Shown here: positions 55,611-64,000 of the stretch, in pieces | Position numbering within the stretch: the first letter of the stretch is position 1 | Layout: the number at the start of each line of letters is the position of its first letter | NCBI GenBank assembly: GCA_030278955.1 | Contig: JAOANR010000008.1 | Span: 44,810,055 to 44,874,054, forward strand | DNA from: Hygrophila difformis | Taxonomy: Eukaryota; Streptophyta; Magnoliopsida; Lamiales; Acanthaceae | Reading direction: 5' to 3' | Length of the DNA: 64,000 nt | The notes under the pieces: model-generated | What the model saw: the letters and a program-made list of their open reading frames with translations, nothing else | The model's database searches: none | What the model was told of the DNA's origin: nothing | Translations under genes and position numbers: made by a program

Positions 55611-58278
55611 TGTAACACCCCGGATTTGATAACCCAGGCCGGGATGCCACCGCCACACCTCCTTAGTAAGACACGACATTTCGAGCTTGCCAAGGAGATT
55701 CAAGGCTTATAGGTATTCGAAAGAATTTAAAACATCTCAACATTGAGTCCGGAATAATAATAATAATATTTAATATCAAAATACGATATAAGAATCATCC
55801 ATGCACGTCAAAGAGTAAATAATGCAGCGGAAAGTAGTCACGGCCAACATGGCCAACCTCGGGTTCAACAGACCCGATAAAACAGTATTAAAATGCAAGG
55901 AATGAAAATGTTCATAAAAGTTTTCCCCCAAGTGCATGAACATGCATCACTCGACATACTATGTAAAGAAAAATAACAACAGAATTGTTAGTATAAAAAT
56001 ATACCGAGTAAGTTAATTCCTAACTAAACAATTAAGGGGTTACATGTGTTTCATTAAAAGTTAGACTTTTCATGCATATTAAAATTAATTTAAAATTTAT
56101 TGATCACTTGCAGCGGAAAGACATGATAATTATGTATAAGACCAGAGTACGTAATTTAGAAGCATAATTTAAAAGTATAATTTAAAAGCGTGATAAATAA
56201 ATACAGTTAAACACACACGCATAAGTCTTTTAATATTATCCCGATGACTAAGAAGAGGACATCATACCGGGGAGATCACTAACGAGGCAATCTCAAATCA
56301 TAAGACCACTAACGAGGCAGTCTAAATAAATGGGAGACGACTAACGAGGCAGTCTCAATGATCGTAGGACCACTAACGAGGCAGTCCAAATAAATGGGAG
56401 ACCACTAACGAGGCAGTCTCAATGATTGTAGGACCACTAACGAGGCAGTCCAAATAATTACACAGCGCGCGAGATCACTAATGAGGCAATCTCAGATAGT
56501 AGGGAGACCACTAACGAGGCAGTCTCAAAATAATAATTGCATGAAGATCGGCTCAACCTAGTGAACGGGATTTTTTGAAAGTTTATGTTTCATCGTTTAC
56601 AAGATATTCGATAACGCGATTCATAGTTCGGGTTTTCTTAAGTTCGAAAAATCCATCTTGACGCAGGTTACGCCTTTTTTAATTAAAAATTCATCGTTTA
56701 ACCAAAAATTCTGAAATTTATACAGTAGCTCAATGACACACATACAAACAATTTTCATGTTTTGAGTTTTCGGAAATAAGGTTTCGAAATGAGTTAAAAT
56801 TCGAGTTCTTTACAAGGAATATTTCTGCCCGCAAAAATCGAGCTTGACACAGTTTAGTCCAACGCCGATTAAAAATTCAATTTAAGTCCAATTGATCCGA
56901 AAATTTTACATGTTGTAGAAAACGTCTTAATGAACAACTTTTATGGTTTAAGATTTTGGAAATTATGAGATTTAGGTGTTCAAAAATCGTCATCAACACA
57001 CTGTTCACGCGCGGGTTTAAAAATCAGTTTTTACACAGGTTTGAATTCGTCCGATTTAACATATACAATGAACTCCAAAATTCATGAAATTTTATATGCA
57101 TAATCTAGACAAAATTTCCTAAAACTTTTATTAGAAATTCAAGTTTGATTCGGTCTAGAAATGGGTGAAAAACATGCATCAAATCGAGTCATTAAAACTG
57201 TCCGGATTTGAACGTTCGGGTTTTTACACAGAAATTTTACGTCACAATTTAGAGTATCAAACCTTTATGGAAATGGCTGAAATTTTGACACAAGGTAGAT
57301 TAAAGTCTTATAAACAAAATCTATGTTGAAAAGTTTTGGGTTTGAATTCCCGAAGATGGGGTTTTAGGTGAGTTACTGAAATTGGTCGAAAATAGGGTTT
57401 TTGAAAACCGATTTTAGTTACATGTCTAGATCTTTTAATTTAAACTACAATAAACCGCAAAAATTGAAGAGTAAGGTCTTAACTTACTTAGTTAGAGAAT
57501 AGGGTCGCTGTAAGCGCTTTCCGGACATCCTAAGGTCGCGACGAACGGCCAACTTCTCCGATCGCTTTTTGTTCGTCCCCCGACGTGAAATCGTAACAAG
57601 GAAAAGAGGATTAGATTTCGAGTTTTTAAGACTCATGAATGACTTAAACACTATAATACGACTTACCAAGGTTCTAGAAGGCTGACGCTTCGTCCCGATC
57701 GTCCCGTCCTCGCCGGAATACTCGCCGGAAAGTGCATTCGAAGGGTTTTCGGTTTGGAGAGGAAAATTGAGAGAGTGAAACTTTTGTTTTCTGTCCCAAT
57801 GGGGATGGGGGCGCCCTAATCAGCCCTTAACCCTTTCCCAAAGGCTGTGATCCGCTTACCCTCGATAGGGATCGGATTTTTGGCAAGAAAATCGCCATGG
57901 AAGGAAAGTTTACACCTTCAGCACCTCTGGCGCGGTGGTGACGCGCACTTATGCTTTTGTCCGCGCGGAATGCGCACGATCAGTCCTGGGACGCGTCTCC
58001 CTCATGTCGCGCGGTGGCCGCGCATGCGCACGCGGAGGGCGCGTGGCGGCCGGACCGGCCGGTTCGGCAGTTCGTGTGGTCCGTCGGGTCTTTTCTTCTT
58101 TTCTCTATCGGTTTTCTATCCTCTACGTTTTCGGTCCGACGTTTCGGGTCATTTCCGGTTCGAAATTTCTATCTTGATTTTATTACGAACTCGGGTTAAT
58201 GCTCGCAACATTCCCGTGCAATAATTTATCTAATTAAATTAGTTTCGATTTCTCTTGACGATTTTCCCGGGTATTACA
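55611..58278 (-). repeat. 5' LTR of element C
   Basis: In minus orientation it starts TGTAATACCCGG at 58278 and ends GGGGTGTTACA at 55611. Donor TTG/GTAAGT starts at 57666. The eight-unit hairpin array is at 56272-56526 and the branch-point hairpin at 56006-55989. The acceptor CAG seen in the 3' copy is CAT here. It has no gene. Confidence 0.93.
56272..56526 (-). repeat. Array of eight covarying hairpins, C 5' LTR
   Basis: This has the same eight units as 44584-44838. Small differences between copies fall mostly in spacers and single arm or loop bases. Confidence 0.85.
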
Positions 58279-58283
58279 TGTCC

Positions 58284-58454
58284 AGTCCACATGATCTGTT
58301 TCTTAAGTTAACACACGTATGATTATAGTTGTCATGTGTTTACCTCTTCATTTATTTTATTATACACTAATTTATTTGTTGGTTTTCTTATATTGCAATT
58401 CGTTTTTTTTTTTTTTGCAATGCGCGACTTACATTTCTATTTTGCCAATCTGAG

Positions 58455-58517
<63 letters not shown>

Positions 58518-59000
58518 TGTAGCTTGTAGTTTTATTTTATTTGAGCTAAATTGGTATATTGTACCAAATTATTTAATTGAGTTATTTTGGTTTATTACAC
58601 TTCTTACACTATCATTTATTTACTTATTTCACTAAAATTATAATGTAGATAATGGGTTTGAACTCATGACCTTTGTAATAGGAGTCTAACCTTATTACTA
58701 ATAGGATATAGATAATTTTATGTTGAATAATAAAATTAACTATATTTAATATAAAAGCTATTAGAATAATAATATCTAGCTACTACTATTGTCAAATATG
58801 CACCTTTATTTGATATAATATTTTCCCTTGGAAAATATATTCTTCTAGTGACTAAATTATTTTCCAAAAATAATTAATTTCTTTCAACAAATCTCTTACC
58901 CGGGAAAAATTAATTTCATTCCCAATTAAATTTAATCCCTTAAGAATAAAATTTTTCTTAGAAAGATATTATCAATATAGCTAAATTTTAGGGTATTATA
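58284..59000 (-). repeat. 3' LTR of D, proximal part
   Basis: This is the continuation of the D LTR after element C. In minus orientation the LTR starts TATAATACCC at 59000 (TG of the usual TGTAATACCC changed to TA). It contains a long ATT microsatellite (about 58457-58516). No gene is seen; the frame at 58336-58635 is a translation of low-complexity DNA. Confidence 0.75.
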
Positions 59001-59179
59001 ATCCACCCTCCATAAAACAAACTTCGTCCTCGAAGTTTATTCAAATAACTACTGCTAAACTAAAAATAGGGTAAGACTTGCACATAATTAAAACTTTTTA
59101 TTTTTATTTTTTCACCTTATTCTCTATATGGCTATAACATCCTCCCCCACTTGTTTTCACAGCTATGTACCCATAGCTG
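59001..59179 (-). promoter_or_regulatory. Pol-stop hairpin and two polypurine modules of D
   Basis: CAGCTATG (59179-59172) pairs with CATAGCTG (59167-59160) around GGTA and contains the pol stop TAG (59165-59163). Relative to A, B and C a T-A pair has become C-G. A purine tract AAGTGGGGGAGGA and TGTTATAG follow. About 100 bp on, AACTTCG/CGAAGTT (59037-59020) precedes a second tract ATGGAGGGTGGAT (59013-59001) and the LTR. Confidence 0.7.
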
Positions 59180-62100
59180 AATCGGCTTCGAGAAATAACT
59201 CTGGGTACTTGCCTTGTATTTCTGCCTCAGTTTCCCATGTGGCATCATTTTCATCATGGTTTGACCATTGGACTTTGACCATGCGAATGACTTGGCGTCT
59301 TGTGACTCGCTCTTTAGTAACAAGGATTTTGACTGGTCTTTCTTCATAAGTAAGGTCGTCATCTAGTTCAATAACCTCTGATGGAATCACTATGTGAAGG
59401 TCATGATGATACTTTTTAAGTTGTGACACGTGGAACACATCATGAACTCGAGCTAATTCTTTTGGTAAGTCCAGTCGATATGCTAATGTACCAACTTTGG
59501 CAATGATATCGAATGGTCCAATGGAACGAGAACTTAGCTTACCGCGCTTACCAAATCGCATCACTCCTTTCATAGGGGATACTTTTAGTAATACCTTGTC
59601 GCCTATTTCGTATCCTCCTTCTTTCCTTCTCTGGTCGGCATATGTCTTTTGTCGATCTTGGGCGGCTTTCATCTCGAGTTGGACTTTCTCAATAACACGT
59701 TTTTTTTCCTCAATTAGTTGTGGTCCAACAGGAATTGGATTCTCGCCTTTAGTCCAGCAAAGTGGACTTCGACATTTACTCCCATATAGTCCTTCAAATG
59801 GGGCCATGCCAATACTAGCATGATAACTATTCTTGTAACTGAATTCTACAAGTGGTTGGTGATTCTCCCAACTTCCATGGAATTCTAAAGTGCAAGCTCT
59901 TAACATATCTTCAAGAGTCTGAATCGTTCTTTCAGTTTGTCCATCGGTTGTTGGGTGAAATGTTGTACTCATCTTTATTTTAGTACCGAAGGCTTCTTGT
60001 AACTTAGTCCAAAAATTCGAGATGAATTGAAGATCTCGATCGGAGACAATATCTTGAGGAATCCCATGTCTCTGTACAACATTCTCTATATAGGCCTTGG
60101 CTAGCTGGTCCATACTCCAAGTCTCTTTCATGGGTATGAATATAGTTGTCTTTGTCAATCTATCGACAATTACCCATATCTTATTGTTTCCTCTAGGTGT
60201 CTTTGGCAATCCTGAGACAAGTCCATGGAAATACTATCTCATTTCCATTCCGGGACTTCTAGTGGTTTTACAACCCAAGGGGTTTCTTTTGCTCGGCCTT
60301 GACATTTTGACAGGTCGGGCATTTTTCTACGAATTATGATATTTCTCGTTTCATTCTGGGTCACCAAAAGATATTTCTTAAATCCTTGTACAACTTGTCT
60401 CCTCCAGGGTGTACAGAATAAGGAGTTTCGTGGCCCTCTTCAAGGATATGTCTCTTGATGTCCTCGCACGCTTTTGGCATGCACCAACGACCTTTAAATC
60501 GAATATTGCCATCTTCGTGAATTTGAAAGTCCATGGCTTCATCTTGAGCTATCTTGGCTTTAACTCTTTCCAATTTGACGTCACCGGATTGTCCTTCTCG
60601 GATTTCGTCAAAAATGGTCGGTTGAATTGTGATGCCATTAATGTGTTGAGTAGGCATACCTTCGTACACCAACTCAACATCCAGTCGTGCCAAATCCATA
60701 TATAATTCATGCGGCAAGATTCTAGTATTATTCAGATGTTTTGACTTGCGGCTTAGTGCATCAACCACTTTGTTGGCTTTTCCTTCGTGATACGTGATGC
60801 CTAAGTCGTAGTCCATTAATTCAAACCATTGTCTATGGCGCATGTTGAGCTCTTTCTGAGTATAGATATACTTTAGACTTTTGTGATCTGTGTATATCTG
60901 ACACTTTCGTCCGTACAAGTAATGCCTCCATATCTTCAGGGCGAAAACGACTGCAATTAACTCCAAATCATGAGTTGGATAATTTTCCTCATTTGGCCTT
61001 AGCTGACGAGAAGCATATGCTATGACCTTCCCTTTCTGCATCAATACGCATCCTAGTCCAAATTTGGAAGCATCACTATAAATTTCAAAAAATTGTCTTC
61101 TTCATTAGGTAAGGTTAGGACTGGTGCAGTAGTTAACCTTTCCTTTACTGTTTGGAAGGCAGTTTCGCATTCAGGTATCCATGTGACTTTTGATCCCTTC
61201 TTTAAATTCTGCGTCAGTGGTCTCGCGATTTTTGAGAAATCTTCTATAGTAGCCTGCCAAACCAAGGAAACTTCTTATCTCAGTTTGTGAGGTCGGTACT
61301 GGTCATTCCTGTACTGCTGCTATTTTAGCAGGGTCCACTGATATCCCATCGGCAGAGATAATATAACCGAGGAACGCAACCTTGTTTAGCCAAAAGTCAC
61401 ACTTGGACAATTTGGCATACAATTGATGACTTCTTAATCTCTGTAGGACCTGATGTAGGTGTTTTTCGTGTTCCTCTTCATTATTTGAATAGACCAATAT
61501 GTCGTCAATGATGAGAACTACACATTTGTCTAATAGCTGTCGGAACACGTTGTTCATGAGGGCCATGAACACTGCTGGAGCGTTAGTCTAACCGAATGAT
61601 ATTACAGGTAACTCGAAATGTTCGTATCGTGTTCTGAATACCATTTTCTGAACATCATGTACAGCTATCCTAAGCTGGTGATATCCGGACCTCAAATCAA
61701 TCTTTGAAAAGATTCTTGCTCCTTTGAGTTGGTCAAATAAGTCATCAATTCGAGGTAGCAGGTATTTGTTCTTCACAGTTACTTGGTTAAGGCCTCTGTA
61801 ATCCATAAAGAGTCTCATGCCACCATCCTTCTTTCGAACAAACAGTACAGGTGCTCCCCATGGAGATGTACTGGGACGAATGTATCCCTTTTCTAAAAGG
61901 TCATCGAGTTGTTCCTTTAATTCCTTCATCTCAACTGGTGCCATTCGGTATGGAGCTTTTGATACAGGCTCCGTACCTGGAATTAAGTCGATTGTGAATT
62001 CTATCTCACGTTCGGGTGGCATTCCTGGAATATCTGCAGGAAATACATCGGGATATTCTAGAACTACCGGTATATCTTTTATCTCTGTATCGCCTGCTTG

Positions 62101-63657
62101 CAGATTCTGGAAATAGCAAAAGATAAAGGGGGTTCCCTTTTCTTATCAACATTGCCAGCTGCATACACGATACAGTCTTCGTGGTTGGCTGTTTCGGCTT
62201 TGCGTAGAAGGATACTCGTTTCCTATCAGCCCCATATGTAGTTATCGTTTGAAGAGCACAATTGATGTTAGCTTGATAGTGCGTAAGCCAGTCCCTTCCT
62301 AAGATAACATAAAAATCTCGTAGTTCGAATTCTACGAGGTTGGCAGGAAACTCTACTTCGCAGATGCGAATAGGAACTTCCTTGTAACGTCTTAAGCAAT
62401 TAACAACTGCTCCGTTAGGTAAAGAAATTCCTAAACCTATTTCCTGGGGTTTCTCGAGTCCCAACTCGGGCAATTTTCTACAAGATATGAAGGAACAAGT
62501 AGCTCCAGAATCAAACAAAGTACGAACTGAGGAACTTTTAATTTCAAAAGTACCTTCTATCACATCTCCTTCATTATGAAGGTCAGCTTGATTTATCACG
62601 TTCAATCTTCCTTGGTTAGGTCCTCCTGGGTTTTGCGGGTTTCTGTTAACTACTCCTTGGTTGGTGGGAAATGTTGGTCGTTGTCCTTGATTTCTTCTGT
62701 CGTTATTAGGCATCTGGGGGCAATAGTCTTCGTTTCACAGATCCACCCGTATTCGACTAGGGTCAAGCCTTATTTGACACTCTACCGCCACGTGTCCTTT
62801 CATCCCGCAACGATAGCATTCATCACCTCGGGGACATTGTTGCATTGTATGTTTCTTGTTACAACGACGACACGGGACAGGGATTGGCTCTCCATTCCGG
62901 TTAGTGCGAATTACCGGGACATTCCAGTTATTCCTTTTTGGAAATACTTCTTTTGATTTTGGCGGATGTCCTTTGTTTCTTCAATCTTCCTTTTCCCTTT
63001 ATCTTGTGGTGCAGATTTGGAACTTCCTCCTTTATGCTCATCCCCTTCTACCATCTCGACTGTCATAGCTCGATTATAGACTTTCTACAAGCTCGTGAAT
63101 TGCTTTCCTCTGAATGCCTTTCTTATGTTTCTATTCAAGCCAAGCTCAAATTTTTGGGCTTTAGTTTGCTCGGTTGCCACCAGATCGGGGGCAAACCTCA
63201 GAGTTCAATAAACTTAGCGTAGTACTGCTGAACTACAAGTTAACCTGCTGGAGAGACTAAATTCCCCATACTTGGCATTCTTGAGGCTAATCGGGTAAAA
63301 TCGTTCTCTCAAGTTTTTCTGAAATTCTTCCCAAATAATTTGGCGGTTCTCCAAGGATCTCCACCAAGTGTTTGCAATGCCAGTCAAGAAGAAGGTAGCC
63401 ATTCCCACCTTCCGCTCTTCGGAACACTCAACTGCCTCAAGCAGTTTTTCAAGATATTCAATCCAACCCTCCAACTTGGCTAGATCCTCCTGTCCGGCAT
63501 ATCGGGGCGGTTGAAACTTATTAACAGATTCAATAAAATCCCCTTGTGTCTCTCCGTGGCGTTCTTCTTTTTCAGCTTGTTTTTTAACCACTGCTCCAAG
63601 AGTGAGTAGCCGTTGTTCTATTTGATGTTGGTGGTCTTCGTTTTCAGCCATGTTCAT
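59163..63657 (-). pseudogene. gag-pol: gag-pol of element D, heavily broken
   Basis: Capsid starts at 63657 (MNMAENEDH; FQPPRYAGQED) and loses frame near 63230. Two zinc knuckles (CRRCNKKH, CYRCGMKGH) are at about 62895-62790. Protease LFDSGAT is near 62520. RT is at 62022-61300 with TAG at 61590-61588 and [10 protein letters not shown] deletion removes bases near 61250. RNase H and the integrase zinc finger are at 61044-60361 with TGA for tryptophan at 60363-60361. The integrase core (SDRD, QTER) and chromodomain-like tail form one intact frame, 60209-59163. Relative to A-C the gag is more diverged, and several residues in motifs differ (LFMDYRG for LCIDYRG). Confidence 0.9.
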
Positions 63658-63659
63658 GC

Positions 63660-63892
63660 TGATTTTACCGTTAATTTTAATATTTCTGGTCGTATCGGCT
63701 AGTAAGTTAGTTGATTAGCTTGATACTAGAGAAATAATTGGCAAAAACTATAATATATAACACTAAGGAAATACATTACAAAATCGTCAGTCTAATATAC
63801 ATATATATATCCCGCCGAGACTGACATATATAGGCCTTCTAACATTTCTATGAATCTAATATAATAGGATTTTCTAAACGACTATTAAGCTT
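63660..63892 (-). other. Spacer between zinc-knuckle frame and D gag
   Basis: This is AT-rich untranslated leader with a short TATATATA run (about 63800). Nothing else is identifiable. Confidence 0.5.
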
Positions 63893-64000
63893 TTAATCCT
63901 GGATATTCCTTGTGCAACAGTTCAAGAACATGTGCCCCTTCTTCCCGCAACGGAAGCATTCTCCATTACTGGGGCATCTCCATGTCAGGTGCCTTCTCCC
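63893..64000 (-). CDS. End of a zinc-knuckle ORF upstream of D gag (partial)
   Basis: On the minus strand an open frame enters from the right edge and ends at TAA 63895-63893. It encodes CFRCGKKGHMFLNC, a complete C-X2-C-X4-H-X4-C knuckle, preceded by WRCPSNGE, which resembles the first knuckle of Ty3 gag. It ends about 235 bp before the D gag start. It may be a leader ORF of D, or the gag remnant of another element; the rest is outside the window. Confidence 0.5.
   Translation of the reverse strand, partial: GRRHLTWRCPSNGECFRCGKKGHMFLNCCTRNIQD

Larger units (their letters stand above)
43913..58278 (-). mobile_element. Element C: complete Ty3/gypsy Tekay-type element nested in D
   Basis: It is bounded by LTR termini at 43913 and 58278 with target duplication TGTCC (43908-43912, 58279-58283). 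LTRs of 2678 and 2668 bp, primer site, leader ORF, gag-pol and two polypurine modules are all present in minus orientation. Solo LTR S2 interrupts gag-pol. It is closely related to B in coding and LTR sequence, but its LTR begins at the downstream module (TGTAATACCCGG) rather than the upstream one. Confidence 0.95.
42607..64000 (-). mobile_element. Element D: diverged Ty3/gypsy Tekay-type element, runs off the right edge
   Basis: The 3' LTR starts at left with the LTR terminus GGGGGTGTTACA (minus strand, 42607) and is split by element C. It resumes at 58284 and ends near 59000. Two polypurine modules, gag-pol (63657-59163) and an upstream zinc-knuckle frame (63893 to beyond 64000) follow. The 5' LTR lies outside the window, so the target duplication (left flank TAAGG) cannot be tested. 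It is clearly more diverged and more broken than A, B and C. Confidence 0.88.

Overview
The window is a transposon-dense, heterochromatin-like stretch of a flowering-plant nuclear genome. This is suggested by Ty3/gypsy chromovirus elements of the Tekay/Del type, initiator-Met tRNA primer sites, a Ty1/copia remnant, a TRIM, and intron-containing fragments of plant genes (an eIF5A fragment and a conserved nuclear-type gene). The species cannot be named from the sequence. I see no intact host gene.

Layout. (1) Element A (+) fills 1-24489. Its 5' LTR (start lies left of the window) carries a nested solo LTR S1 (285-2884, -, TSD ACTTA). The leader ORF and gag-pol follow (4761-10133). The 3' LTR (10158-24489) is split by a complete element B (12619-24168, +, TSD CATGG). 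(2) 24490-36765 holds mariner/Stowaway-like scraps, a Helitron-like 5' end (25735), a probable solo LTR S3 (25905-29369, -), a decayed host gene with introns (29370-32869) containing a 334-bp TRIM (30619-30952, TSD TTGAC), an eIF5A fragment (34358-34611) and unidentified exon-like pieces. (3) 36766-41120 is a gag-only Ty1/copia remnant whose 3' LTR contains an inverted block. (4) 41121-42606 is a fragment of another LTR element. (5) Element D (-) begins at 42607 and runs off the right edge. Its 3' LTR is split by element C (43913-58278, -, TSD TGTCC), and C's gag-pol is split by a solo LTR S2 of the A family (50269-53032, +, TSD GTCAG).

All gag-pol copies are broken, A least (two in-frame stops). 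The order of domains is always capsid, two zinc knuckles, protease, reverse transcriptase, RNase H, integrase, chromodomain-like tail.

The most interesting signal is non-coding and shared by LTRs that are otherwise very different. Each LTR holds a plausible 5' splice donor and, downstream, a small hairpin whose 3' arm runs into a CTGAY/CTAAY branch-point sequence, followed by a pyrimidine tract and AG acceptor. The stems differ in sequence but keep pairing. In the B/C family the predicted intron also carries a tandem array of 6-8 hairpins with covarying stems and a constant loop. At the 3' end, pol terminates inside a second hairpin (with a compensatory change in D) that precedes a polypurine tract. 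A similar hairpin-plus-polypurine module lies about 200 bp downstream, and different elements have used one or the other as the LTR boundary. A short coiled-coil leader ORF upstream of gag is also conserved in A, B and C. Together these suggest an elaborately RNA-structured, alternatively spliced retrotransposon leader. All functional statements are inference from one window.
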